Below are positions 44,429-52,293 of a DNA stretch of 64,000 nt, piece by piece. The position numbers were made by a program, and so were the translations under genes. Below the pieces are notes generated by a model. The model made no database searches. It saw only the letters and a list, made by a program, of their open reading frames with translations, and was not told the origin of the DNA. The DNA lies in the NCBI RefSeq assembly GCF_017377395.1, contig NZ_CP061800.1:6965633-7029632 (forward strand). Direction: 5' to 3'. Every line of letters begins with the position of its first letter. Within the stretch, counting starts at the first letter, position 1. Source of the stretch: Desulfonema magnum. GTDB lineage: Bacteria > Desulfobacterota > Desulfobacteria > Desulfobacterales > 4be13.

Positions 44429-44918
44429 TCAGCAGATCGAAAAAGTTTTCGGGCCGTCACAGGGCAGACACGGCGGCCAAGAAAGAAACCCGGCTTTTTC
44501 CGGCCGGGGAGAGCGCCCCGTCCGGGAAAAAAAGCCGGGTTTCTCGGCAGATGGAAAAGCCTTCGGGCTGTCACAGGGCGGACGGGAAAGAAACCCGGCT
44601 TTTTCCGGCCGGGGAGAGCGCCCCGTCCGGGAAAAAAAGCCGGGTTTCTCGGCAGATGGAAAAGTCTTCGGGCTGTCAGAGGACGGACACGGCGGACGGG
44701 AAAGAAACCCGGCTTTTTCCTGCGGGGGAGATCGCTCCGTCCGGGAAAAAAAGCCGGGTTTCTCGGCAGATGGAAAAGTCTTCGGGCTGTCAGAGGACGG
44801 ACACGGCGGACGGGAAAGAAACCCGGCTTTTTCCTGCGGGGGAGATCGCCCCGTCCGGGAAAAAAAGCCGGGTTTCTCGGCTGTCCCGCACACAGCCCGG
44901 AAACTTTTCGATCTGCTG
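44429..44918. mobile_element. CAGCAGATCG MITE-like element with internal tandem units
   Basis: Ends CAGCAGATCGAAAAAGTTTT and AAACTTTTCGATCTGCTG; both flanks read ATACT, a possible 5-bp duplication. Inside are four units of about 105-120 bp, each with GAAACCCGGCTTTTTCC and GGAAAAAAAGCCGGGTTTCT arms and a CTTCGGGCTGTCA start. Apparent long frames on both strands follow from the repeat. Confidence 0.85.
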
Positions 44919-44959
44919 ATACTGTTAAAAGGAGTTCGAAAATTGGCTACAGCGATTTT

Positions 44960-45020
44960 TTGTATGGGATGCAAAAAACCGCTTCGCTCTATTTTTGCAC
45001 TCCGGAAAAAATATTTTCCG
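44960..45020. repeat. GCTTCGCTCTATTTTTGCAC fragment
   Basis: CGCTTCGCTCTATTTTTGCA CTCCGG-type text identical to one arm of the 102-bp palindrome in the array at 24932-26400. Only one arm is present. Confidence 0.7.
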
Positions 45021-45092
45021 AGATGTATATTAATCTGCGGTTCAGAAACTTTGATAATTAACCTATTTTAAATTTATGAAAGGAGCGGAAAA

Positions 45093-45527
45093 ATGGCACA
45101 TGATGAAGATAAAAAATTTTCAGAAAAACACGGACCTGATGCAAAACCGGACATCGCTATCAGGGATGAAATTTTAAAACATGCAAAAAATGAGGCGATT
45201 TCCTGTGCAGTTGCATTTCAGATTGCAGAGGGCCTGGGAGTTTCACCGGCAGAAGTTGGTAAAAATGTTGATTTGCTGGATTTCAGACTGATAAAATGCC
45301 AGATGGGACTTTATGGCCATACGCCAGAAACAAAAGTCGTAAAAAAGCAGCATGACGCAAGCCAGGAGTTAAAGGACGCAATTTCTGAAGCGTTGCTTGA
45401 TGGCAAGCTTTCATGCAAGAGCGCGTGGGATATCGCGGCCCGCTTCAATATCTCCAAGCTGGCCGTGAGCGGAGCATGCGAGGCCATGGAAATCAAAATA
45501 AAAAACTGCCAGTTAGGGGCATTTTAA
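45093..45527 (+). CDS. Conserved protein with an internal duplication
   Basis: 144 aa. Two similar halves: about 25-75 (ISCAVAFQIAEGLGVSPAEV, GKNVDLLDFRLIKCQMGLYG) and about 92-144 (LSCKSAWDIAARFNISKLAV, CEAMEIKIKNCQLGAF). Each reads like a small helix-turn-helix unit, S-C-x-x-A-x-x-I-A, ending C-Q-x-G. I do not know a named family; a nucleic-acid-binding role is possible but unproven. AAAGGAG ribosome site 9 nt before the ATG. Single gene between repeat blocks. Confidence 0.75.
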   Translation: MAHDEDKKFSEKHGPDAKPDIAIRDEILKHAKNEAISCAVAFQIAEGLGVSPAEVGKNVDLLDFRLIKCQMGLYGHTPETKVVKKQHDASQELKDAISEALLDGKLSCKSAWDIAARFNISKLAVSGACEAMEIKIKNCQLGAF

Positions 45528-45547
45528 GACGAACGATGTCTGAATAC

Positions 45548-45697
45548 TCGATGTTCAAGTTTTTTCTGTCATTCCTGCGAAAGCAGGAAACCACAGCTCC
45601 CGGAAGCGACGCACCGGCCAAAAAACGGATTCCTGCTTTCGCAGGAATGACAGGCTTTTTGTTCGAATCGGGTCAAAAAAACTTGAACATTGAGTGA
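45548..45697. mobile_element. MITE-like element, TCATTCCTGC family
   Basis: Ends ACTCGATGTTCAAGTTTTTT and AAAAAAACTTGAACATTGAGT-like. The interior has CTGTCATTCCTGCGAAAGCA and its complement TGCTTTCGCAGGAATGACAG. Flanks share GAAT, a possible 4-bp duplication. Fuller relative of 23897-23989. Confidence 0.8.
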
Positions 45698-45723
45698 ATA
45701 ACAATTTCTGTTCTGATGAATGA

Positions 45724-45825
45724 ATATACCGGGCTGTTTCTCAGTTCGTAGTTCCGCGTTCAGGCGGTGCGACACCGCCTGAACGCTGAACTGCAAACTG
45801 ATATATTCATTTTTAGAAATGGCCT
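45724..45825. repeat. TGAATATA-ended palindrome
   Basis: TGAATATA at the left and TATATTCA at the right enclose CAGTTCGTAGTTCCGCGTTC, GGCGGTGCGACACCGCC and GAACGCTGAACTGCAAACTG, a long imperfect hairpin just upstream of floA. Confidence 0.7.
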
Positions 45826-45852
45826 GACACTTTCATATCGCGAGGCGGTTTG

Positions 45853-47031
45853 ATGGAAAAATATAAAATTCTCATTGTTGCTGTTTCTGCTCTTATTTTC
45901 ATAATCGGAGCATTCTTATATGTGTATCATTCAAAATCTCTCTGGATTAAGTCCTTTCTCTTAGGGGTCCCGGTAAATCCTTTCAGGCTGATATTAATGA
46001 GTCTGAGAGATATAGATCCGAAAATGATCCTTGAACTGAAGATAAAGGCTGCCAAGTCAGGGGTTAAGATCACCACCTCCAAACTTGAGTCTCATATGCT
46101 TGCGGGCGCGGATGTGAAACTCATTCTGGATGCGACCATTAAGGCCGAACAGGCCGGTGTTAAAATAAATACTGATTTTCTTAAATCACATCAGCTTTCC
46201 GGAGGAGATGTAAACCTCATTGTGGAATCCAAAATTCAGGCGGATAAGGTTGGTCTTGATATTGATATTGCCAAGCTCGGGGGCCACAACCTTTCCCATG
46301 GGAATATCCCGCTGGTGATTGAAGCAATGACCATGGCGAATAACGCGGATATTCCGCTTGATTTTGAACGCGCGGCTGCCATTGACCTTACAGGCAGGGA
46401 TATACTCGAAGCTGTTAAGACACAGATTCGGCCCGTAGTTATTCAGACTGAAAGAGTGACAGCGGTGGCAAAGGACGGTGTTGAATTGACAGCAATTGCC
46501 CGTGTTCTGATACGGATGAATCTTGATCGGGTCGTAGGGGGAGGGGGAAAGGATTCCATCCTTGCACGGGTGGGCGAGGGGATTGTCGCGGCTATCGGTT
46601 CAGCCAATTCTTATGAGGAATTCCAAGAGAATATCAGCAACACATCTCATAATATATTAGAAAGTTTTCTGGTCCCGGAAGTGGCTGAAAATTTGGCTTT
46701 CGATGTGGTGGATATCAATATTGAAGATGTGGATGTGGGAGAGAATGTCGGGGCAAAACATGAGGCCGAGCGTGCTGAAACCAATAAGAAGATTGCCGAA
46801 TCAGAAGCGGAAAAGAAAAAGAAAGACATGGAAATCAGGCTGATTGAAATGAAAGTGAGGATTAGGGAAAAAGAAGCTGATGTCCAGGAGGCCATGGCAG
46901 AGGCTTTCAGGAAAGGCACGATGGGAGTGATGGATTACTACCGGATGAAAAGCGTAAAAGCAGATACAGATATGCGGCGTTCTTTTGCGTTATCAGGGAA
47001 GTCTGATGAAAATGAGTCCGAGGAATCATAA
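45853..47031 (+). CDS. floA: Flotillin-like protein FloA (UPF0365)
   Basis: 392 aa from the ATG at 45853 (GAGG 7 nt upstream; a TTG one codon earlier is possible). A single N-terminal membrane hairpin (ILIVAVSALIFIIGAFLYVY), then the FloA pattern: repeated LKIKAAKSGVKITTSKLESH-type segments, AMTMANNADIPLDFERAAAI, DLTGRDILEAV, VELTAIARVLIRMNLDRVVG, and a coiled coil (AERAETNKKIAESEAEKKKK) with the typical tail MGVMDYYRMKSVKADTDMR. FloA scaffolds membrane microdomains. The usual NfeD partner is not adjacent; a small acidic protein gene follows at 18 bp. Confidence 0.9.
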   Translation: MEKYKILIVAVSALIFIIGAFLYVYHSKSLWIKSFLLGVPVNPFRLILMSLRDIDPKMILELKIKAAKSGVKITTSKLESHMLAGADVKLILDATIKAEQAGVKINTDFLKSHQLSGGDVNLIVESKIQADKVGLDIDIAKLGGHNLSHGNIPLVIEAMTMANNADIPLDFERAAAIDLTGRDILEAVKTQIRPVVIQTERVTAVAKDGVELTAIARVLIRMNLDRVVGGGGKDSILARVGEGIVAAIGSANSYEEFQENISNTSHNILESFLVPEVAENLAFDVVDINIEDVDVGENVGAKHEAERAETNKKIAESEAEKKKKDMEIRLIEMKVRIREKEADVQEAMAEAFRKGTMGVMDYYRMKSVKADTDMRRSFALSGKSDENESEES

Positions 47032-47049
47032 AAAAGCAAAGGATGAATC

Positions 47050-47400
47050 ATGAATGCGAATTTTTTTGAACTTATTCTGAGTTTTTTTGACGCTGTGATG
47101 AAGCAGGATCCTTGTTCCCGTCAGCAGATACTCTGTTTGCTGAAAAAGCATTTTGATAATTTCAGAAAAGAGCTTGCCCAAGTGCAGGCGGGCGGAGATA
47201 TGACACCGGAACCTGATTTGTCCGGGTCAGATGAGGCGGATTCTGAGCCGTCATCTCCTTCCGAGGTCGAAGAGGAGGCGAGCATCTCAGAACTGGAGAA
47301 CCTCCTGATTCTCACCGAAAAAAGCCTCCGGCGGCAGATGATATTTCACGAACTTCTTTCTCCGCCGCTTTCAGAGCGGGATGAGGATGGGTTTTTTTAA
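47050..47400 (+). CDS. Small acidic protein downstream of floA
   Basis: 116 aa, no recognised family. A helical start (NANFFELILSFFDAVMKQDP), a low-complexity acidic and Ser-rich middle (about 50-80) and a helical end. It lies 18 bp after floA on the same strand, so it is probably co-transcribed and may work with FloA; this is context only. Confidence 0.65.
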   Translation: MNANFFELILSFFDAVMKQDPCSRQQILCLLKKHFDNFRKELAQVQAGGDMTPEPDLSGSDEADSEPSSPSEVEEEASISELENLLILTEKSLRRQMIFHELLSPPLSERDEDGFF

Positions 47401-47467
47401 GTGAAAAAGAAAGGTTTTTTTTCGGTTCAGTCCGAGGAGAATGTGTCAGACTTTCGCTTAACAAATT

Positions 47468-47714
47468 CTGATTATGACGGAATTAGGGGATGGCCGGCAA
47501 AGCCCTGTAGGGGGCGACATGTTTGTAGCATCTCCGGAGTGCGAAAAATGCTTTTTCGCAGGCGCAAAAATATAATTTTTGCACTTCGGATCCGTTCGGA
47601 ATTACCCAGGTCAGCAGCATTGCCTGCCAAGCCCCGTAGGTGCGGCATGATGAATGCTGCGAATATGCCGCCCCGCGGGGTTTTACCGGCCTCCCCTAAA
47701 ACCGTTATAATCAG
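47468..47714. mobile_element. MITE-like element, AACGG-TTAGGGG family, with internal hairpin
   Basis: Ends CTGATTATGACGGAATTAGG and CCTAAAACCGTTATAATCAG. The middle carries a TCCGGAGTGCGAAAAATGCT hairpin of the GGAGTGC family. No target duplication is visible. Confidence 0.75.
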
Positions 47715-47795
47715 GTTATATCTGAATGCGGTTTCGGAGACATTGGCAGATAATATATAATTGAATCAAGTGAATAGATGCGAAGGAGGTGTCTT

Positions 47796-48020
47796 ATGGA
47801 AGTTACTGAAATGAGAACCAGGAGACAACATACGGTTGAAAAACTTTCCCCTGACAAACTTGAATCTGTTTTGAAGTTTTTGGAAGATTTGCAGAAAGCC
47901 GGAGATCGGGATGAGTGGGATCGTCAGATTGCCAAGGATTTTGATGAGGGAAATCTTGATTTTCTTATCAGAGAGGCTGATGAGGCACTGCATGATCAGG
48001 ATATCAGGTCATGGCCATGA
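47796..48020 (+). CDS. Antitoxin-like protein
   Basis: 74 aa from the ATG at 47796, with a strong AAGGAGGT 6 nt upstream. Short, charged protein: VEKLSPDKLESVLKFLEDLQ, then KDFDEGNLDFLIREADEALH. This resembles small antitoxins that accompany RelE-type toxins. It overlaps the next gene by 10 nt, the usual antitoxin-first order. Family not named. Confidence 0.65.
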   Translation: MEVTEMRTRRQHTVEKLSPDKLESVLKFLEDLQKAGDRDEWDRQIAKDFDEGNLDFLIREADEALHDQDIRSWP

Positions 48021-48241
48021 TCTCCCTTCCGACAAGGCGATTCTGGAAATGTTACCAGAATTTGCCAGAAAGAATCCGAAGGCTTGCAGACGAATCTTAC
48101 AAGCTTTGGAAGGAAAATCCTTTTCATCCTTCTCTGGAATTTGAGGAAATCAGACCTGATATCTGGCGGATAAAGATCGGCTGCCGTTATCGTGCAATTG
48201 CAAAGCGATATGATGCAATATCCGATTTATGTCAAATATAA
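48011..48241 (+). CDS. RelE/ParE-superfamily toxin-like protein, C-terminus possibly altered
   Basis: 76 aa. FWKCYQNLPERIRRLADESY, then HPSLEFEEIRPDIWRIKIGC and RYRAIAKRYD follow the RelE/HigB-type pattern (helix pair, then strands with R-Y-R-A). Related toxins continue with a DDTI...WFWIGSHxxYD strand; here that part is replaced by AISDLCQI before a stop. The toxin may be truncated by a frameshift, or be a shorter variant. Known family role: ribosome-associated mRNA cleavage. Confidence 0.65.
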   Translation: MAMISLPTRRFWKCYQNLPERIRRLADESYKLWKENPFHPSLEFEEIRPDIWRIKIGCRYRAIAKRYDAISDLCQI

Positions 48242-48288
48242 TTTCTGATGACACAAAGACAGACGCAGCGTTCGGAAGGTAAAAAAAC

Positions 48289-49107
48289 ATGGATTCACCT
48301 GAACTTAAATATCAAAATCTGCAAAATATCTTAAAAGCGCTGGGGCGTGTGCTGATCGCCTTCTCCGGGGGCGTTGACAGCACCCTGCTTCTTAAAGTGG
48401 CAAAAGATATCCTGGGAGATGATGTTCTGGCAGTCACTGTCTCATCTGAAACAACGCCGCGTTGCGAACAACAAGACGCCATCTGTTTCGCCAAAGCCTC
48501 AGATGCGGAACATCTGCTTGTCAAATCCCATGAAATGGACCTCCCGGAGTTTGTAAAAAATCCTTTGGACAGATGCTACATCTGCAAAAAAAGCCGTTTC
48601 AGCGATCTGCTCAAACTCGCGCACGAAAAAGGATTTCCTTATGTGGCGGACGGAGAGAACCATGATGATCAGAGCGATTATCGTCCGGGGAGCCGTGCTG
48701 CCCAGGAACTGGGTATCAGAAGCCCGCTTAAAGCGGCCGGGCTGACAAAAGCTGAAATACGCCTGCTTTCGAAAAAACTGAACCTTCCCACATGGGACAA
48801 ACCAGCTTATGCCTGCCTGGCCTCCCGCATTCCCTATCACAGTCCCATCACAGCGGAAAAACTGAGGCAGGTGGATGAGGCTGAGGAATTTCTCAGAGGA
48901 TTGGGGCTGTCCCCCCAGCTGAGAGTAAGGCATTACAACGACACTGCCCGTATTGAATGCGAACCGAAAGATATTCCGAAAATCGCCGAAAGCACCCTGC
49001 GGAGCCATATTGTGACTCATTTCAAATCACTCAGGTTTAAATTTATAACGCTTGACTTGGAAGGGTATCATATGGGAAGTTTGAACCCTGACCGCAGCTC
49101 CGTTTGA
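48289..49107 (+). CDS. larE: LarE, sulfur transferase for the nickel-pincer cofactor
   Basis: 272 aa, normal length. ATP-dependent enzyme that activates and thiolates the pyridinium ring in nickel-pincer nucleotide synthesis. PP-loop SGGVDSTLLLKVAKD, then CYICKKSRFSDLLKLA, GENHDDQSDYRPGSRA, and the block KPAYACLASRIPYHSPIT, whose Cys matches the sacrificial cysteine of LarE. Opens a lar cluster (larE, larB, MoaD-like, ThiF-like, larC); no larA (lactate racemase) is in the window. Confidence 0.93.
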   Translation: MDSPELKYQNLQNILKALGRVLIAFSGGVDSTLLLKVAKDILGDDVLAVTVSSETTPRCEQQDAICFAKASDAEHLLVKSHEMDLPEFVKNPLDRCYICKKSRFSDLLKLAHEKGFPYVADGENHDDQSDYRPGSRAAQELGIRSPLKAAGLTKAEIRLLSKKLNLPTWDKPAYACLASRIPYHSPITAEKLRQVDEAEEFLRGLGLSPQLRVRHYNDTARIECEPKDIPKIAESTLRSHIVTHFKSLRFKFITLDLEGYHMGSLNPDRSSV

Positions 49108-49141
49108 ACATTCTTCAAATCGTTGAGACAAGGAAAAGTCC

Positions 49142-49909
49142 ATGGACAGCAAATACTTAGTCAGCCTGCTAAAGCAAGTTAAAAATGGCCAGATAGAACC
49201 AGACGAGGCCATGCACGAATTAAGACATCTTCCGTTTGAAGACCTGGGATACGCCAGGATTGACACGCACCGATGTGCGCGGACCGGCGTTCCCGAAGTT
49301 ATTTATTGCGAAGGAAAAAGCATTCCTCAGATTCAGGGAATTATCAACAGAATGTCTGAGCATCATTCTAATATTCTTGCCACCCGGGCCACCTGGGAAG
49401 TCTTTGAAGCGATAGAAAAAATTGGTTTGGAGTGCCAGTATCATGAACAGGCTCGGATCATGGTCGCCAATCCCAGGCCCGTTGAACAGGTCGGGAATAT
49501 TGCGGTCGTGAGCGCGGGAACTTCTGATATTCCGGTAGCGGAAGAGGCGGCTGTCACGGCTGAGACCCTTGGCAACCATGTAAACCGCATTTACGATGTG
49601 GGAGTTGCCGGCATTCACCGACTGCTTAATGTATGCGATGATCTTTTTGAGGCCAATGTTTCCGTGGTCGTCGCGGGCATGGAAGGCGCGCTTGCCAGCG
49701 TTGTGGGAGGACTGGTTTCCTGCCCGGTTATCGGCGTTCCCACCAGTGTGGGGTACGGAGCCAGTTTCGGGGGAGTGGCTGCCCTCCTCAGTATGTTAAA
49801 CAGTTGCGCCTCAGGCGTATCTGTGGTAAATATTGACAATGGCTTTGGCGCGGGCTATCAGGCCAGTCTCATCAACAAGATTGCCGTGAATAAAGCGCCG
49901 CCGGAGTAA
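49142..49909 (+). CDS. larB: LarB, nicotinate-adenine-dinucleotide carboxylase/hydrolase
   Basis: 255 aa. Carboxylates NaAD and releases AMP as the first step of nickel-pincer nucleotide synthesis. N-terminal region with YARIDTHRCARTGVPEVIYC, then a PurE-like domain: NIAVVSAGTSDIPVAEEAAV, YDVGVAGIHRLLN, VVVAGMEGALASVVGGL and SCPVIGVPTSVGYGASFGGV. Follows larE by 34 bp. Confidence 0.95.
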   Translation: MDSKYLVSLLKQVKNGQIEPDEAMHELRHLPFEDLGYARIDTHRCARTGVPEVIYCEGKSIPQIQGIINRMSEHHSNILATRATWEVFEAIEKIGLECQYHEQARIMVANPRPVEQVGNIAVVSAGTSDIPVAEEAAVTAETLGNHVNRIYDVGVAGIHRLLNVCDDLFEANVSVVVAGMEGALASVVGGLVSCPVIGVPTSVGYGASFGGVAALLSMLNSCASGVSVVNIDNGFGAGYQASLINKIAVNKAPPE

Positions 49910-49948
49910 GCCTGCTGATAAACCGCTGGAAAAGGAGTGATATCCGCT

Positions 49949-50182
49949 ATGGAAAAACACATTGAAATCAAATTGTTTGCCACCTTGTCCAAATTCCTCC
50001 CCCCTGACCCTGACAAATTTCCCATATCTCCGGGGATAAAGGTCCGGGATGTGATCCGTGAGTTAAAGGTTCCGCCGGAGGATGTGAGGATAATTTTCAT
50101 AAACAGCGTGAGAAAAGATATTGACACCGTCCTTCAAGGCGGTGAGAGGGTCGGTATTTTTCCGCCGCTGGGCGGAGGATAA
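49949..50182 (+). CDS. MoaD/ThiS-like sulfur-carrier protein
   Basis: 77 aa from the ATG at 49949 (AAAGGAG upstream; a GTG at 49937 is possible). Ubiquitin-like fold: HIEIKLFATLSKFLPPDP, VRDVIRELKVP and GGERVGIFPPLGGG, ending in the Gly-Gly that is adenylated and thiocarboxylated. It lies 2 nt before a ThiF/MoeB-like activating enzyme. The pair could serve molybdenum or tungsten cofactor synthesis, or supply sulfur within the lar cluster; context alone cannot decide. Confidence 0.88.
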   Translation: MEKHIEIKLFATLSKFLPPDPDKFPISPGIKVRDVIRELKVPPEDVRIIFINSVRKDIDTVLQGGERVGIFPPLGGG

Positions 50183-50184
50183 AA

Positions 50185-51045
50185 ATGTCCGAAACCCTTG
50201 TTTTAGAAAGTGTCGCATCAGCATCCCGAGAAAAAAAATATCCGGACGGAGAACCTTACAAAAGTCTTTCTGTCCGGGACGTTTTCCGTATTTCCGAATC
50301 CCTGCACATACATGGCAGACAGGTGGAAACAGCCGCATTGGAAAATGGCGTGATTCCTGAAAGATATGCGCGTAACAGAAAAATGCTTTTGCCGGAGGAG
50401 CAGGCAACGCTGCTTCGGAGTTCTGTCAGCGTGGTGGGACTTGGGGGGCTGGGAGGCGCTGTCATAGAGATTCTGGCTCGTATGGGGGTCGGCTTTTTAA
50501 ATCTGACAGATGGCGACAAATTTGAAGACAGCAACCTGAACCGTCAGTTACTGAGTAATGAGAAAAATTTGGAACAAACCAAGGCCGGAGCTGCGCTCAG
50601 ACGGATAAAGGAAATCAATTCAAGCGTGGAAGTTTCCGTGCATGAAGAATTTGTAAGCCATGAAAACATGTTCCGTATTTTGGGAAAACCGGATGTGATC
50701 GTGGATTGTCTTGACAATATAAAAACACGATTTGTGCTTGAGAAAGCAGCCCAAAAAATCGGGTGTGCTTATGTCACTGCTGCTGTGGCAGGTGTTTCTG
50801 GGCATGTGACGGTTATCTTTCCCGGAGATCCCGGGTTGGAAATGCTTTATGGTCATCCTGATGAGGCTCCGTCAAAAGGAGCTGAGGCAGAATTGGGCAA
50901 TCTGCCGCCGGTTGTCACACTGATGGTGTCTCTCCAATGCTCCGAAGTGGCGAGAATTCTGCTCGGCGGAAAATCAATATTGAAAAATCGAATACTTGCA
51001 GTGGACCTTACCGATAACACATTTGAAGTCTTAGAATTGGAATAA
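50185..51045 (+). CDS. ThiF/MoeB/HesA-type E1-like adenylyltransferase
   Basis: 286 aa. Activates the C-terminal Gly of a sulfur carrier with ATP. Motifs: SVVGLGGLGGAVIEILARMG, LTDGDKFEDSNLNRQLL and VIVDCLDNIKTRFVLEKAA. The two CxxC zinc pairs of typical MoeB/ThiF are not present. An N-terminal region of about 60 residues precedes the fold. Its partner is the MoaD-like protein 2 nt upstream. Confidence 0.9.
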   Translation: MSETLVLESVASASREKKYPDGEPYKSLSVRDVFRISESLHIHGRQVETAALENGVIPERYARNRKMLLPEEQATLLRSSVSVVGLGGLGGAVIEILARMGVGFLNLTDGDKFEDSNLNRQLLSNEKNLEQTKAGAALRRIKEINSSVEVSVHEEFVSHENMFRILGKPDVIVDCLDNIKTRFVLEKAAQKIGCAYVTAAVAGVSGHVTVIFPGDPGLEMLYGHPDEAPSKGAEAELGNLPPVVTLMVSLQCSEVARILLGGKSILKNRILAVDLTDNTFEVLELE

Positions 51046-51046
51046 T

Positions 51047-51450
51047 AAGTACCTAACCATAAGTTTTCCGATATTTGTTTATAAAAAGACGGGCTGCGGA
51101 GAAACCCGGCTTTTTCCATCGGGGAAGTGGCCCATATGCATCAGGCTAAGACTGCCGGACGGGGTTTGCAACCCCGTCCGAAACGTTTGTTTTCGGGGGT
51201 CGGAAAATATTTCGGACGGGGTTGCAAACCCCGTCCGGCAGATCACAGGTTAATAAAAACAATGAGTTACGATCTTAGCCTGATGCATATGGGAAGTGGC
51301 CCCGTCCGTGAAAAAAGCCGGGTTGCTTCCCCGCGTCGCAGCCGGGAAAAAGGAACTCCGCAGAAACCCGGCTTTTATTGCGGAGAAACCCGGCTTTTTC
51401 CATCGGGGAAGTGGCCCCGTCCGTGAAAAAAGCCGGGTTTCTTCCCCAAA
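51047..51450. repeat. AAACCCGGC hairpin block, two tandem copies, one interrupted
   Basis: Begins AAGTACCTAACCATAAGTTT (inverted match to 36175-36194). GAGAAACCCGGCTTTTTCCA is followed by TCGGGGAAGTGGCC twice: at 51104-51132, where a 159-bp element interrupts it, and at 51384-51416, uninterrupted. AAAAAAGCCGGGTTTCTTCC closes the block. Confidence 0.8.
51133..51291. mobile_element. 159-bp MITE-like element, CATATGCATCAGG family, copy 3
   Basis: Same length and text as 30399-30557, inverted. Flanked by GGAAGTGGCC on both sides; an empty version of the same target (GGGGAAGTGGCCCCGTCCGT) occurs about 110 bp downstream, which shows the duplication directly. Confidence 0.95.
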
Positions 51451-51589
51451 AGATGTACAGGGATTCTTTTAGTAAGGATTGAATCGGTGATGAGCAATTC
51501 GCTTTAATCCTTACTAAATTAATCCATGCAAATAAGACCGAATTTTATAATTTCATAAGCAGAAACAAAAGGTGTCAGATTTTAACAAT

Positions 51590-51751
51590 ATGAATAAATT
51601 ATGTATATTAGTAGGTATCACTGTGTTTAGTCAGATTGGGTGGTGCCTGGGAAATTATTTTGGTATGACTGCCGCGTATCTGTTCAGTGTTGTTGGCAGT
51701 ATGGTGGGAGTTTATGTTGGCTGGCGTGTCTGTCGGGATTATTTGAAATAA
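51590..51751 (+). CDS. Small membrane protein (53 aa)
   Basis: 53 aa with two hydrophobic segments: LCILVGITVFSQIGWCLGNY and MTAAYLFSVVGSMVGVYVGW, then RVCRDYLK. Short Gly-rich membrane proteins of this shape (G-x-Y-x-G-W-R end) occur widely, including in deltaproteobacteria. The ribosome site is weak. Function unknown; coding status is inferred from composition and the clear membrane pattern. Confidence 0.6.
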   Translation: MNKLCILVGITVFSQIGWCLGNYFGMTAAYLFSVVGSMVGVYVGWRVCRDYLK

Positions 51752-51829
51752 ACGCGGACAGACAGCACTTAACATCTGACTCCTAAACTAGGCCGTCTAA
51801 AAATATCATTTTTTGCTGTTTTTTGCCTG

Positions 51830-52016
51830 ATGATGTTCCTCCCTCTCTGACAGGCCCGTTGCGAGACGTTCCCTTCGACAAGCTCAGGGAACGTCTCGCA
51901 ACGGGTCTGCCGGTTGGAACGTCTCGTTGCGGGCCTGTCCACAAGGTGGGTTGCGCTTCGCTCCACCCACCCTACGTTTTTTGTATCGGGTATATTGTTT
52001 ATTTCGAGTTCCCTAA
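51830..52016. repeat. Composite of GTTGCGAGACG palindrome and GTGGGTTGCGC half element
   Basis: CCCGTTGCGAGACGTTCCCT and its complement ACGTCTCGCAACGGG surround TCGACAAGCTCAGGGA, followed from 51947 by the GTGGGTTGCGCTTCGC half element ending TTTCGAGTTCCCT. Confidence 0.75.
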
Positions 52017-52179
52017 GTGAGTTAGACGGACTACACCTAAACAAATAAGTTCCGAGGGGCGGGAGAAATCAGAAAACTTATGGTCTGATACTTATTTTTC
52101 AAATTGTCCGAAAAAACAATTTAAAAAATTGTATTACATCCGGGCAGCCTGTCAGAATTTATTTAGTCGTGTCCTGACA

Positions 52180-52279
52180 CTAACACCTAACACCTAACAC
52201 TTAACACCTAACACCTAACACCTAACACTTAACACCTAACACCTAACACCTAACACTTAACACCTAACACTTAACACCT
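52180..52279. repeat. Heptamer array upstream of larC
   Basis: About 14 units of CTAACAC/TTAACAC ending 15 bp before the larC start. Confidence 0.95.
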
Positions 52280-52293
52280 CGTATGAGAACCTT

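Noticed and set aside
44366-45061. 231-codon plus-strand frame of KKPGFF/GKKAGFLGR repeats, and its minus-strand mirror
   Set aside because: Both are translations of the palindromic AAACCCGGC element; both strands are open because the element is an inverted repeat.
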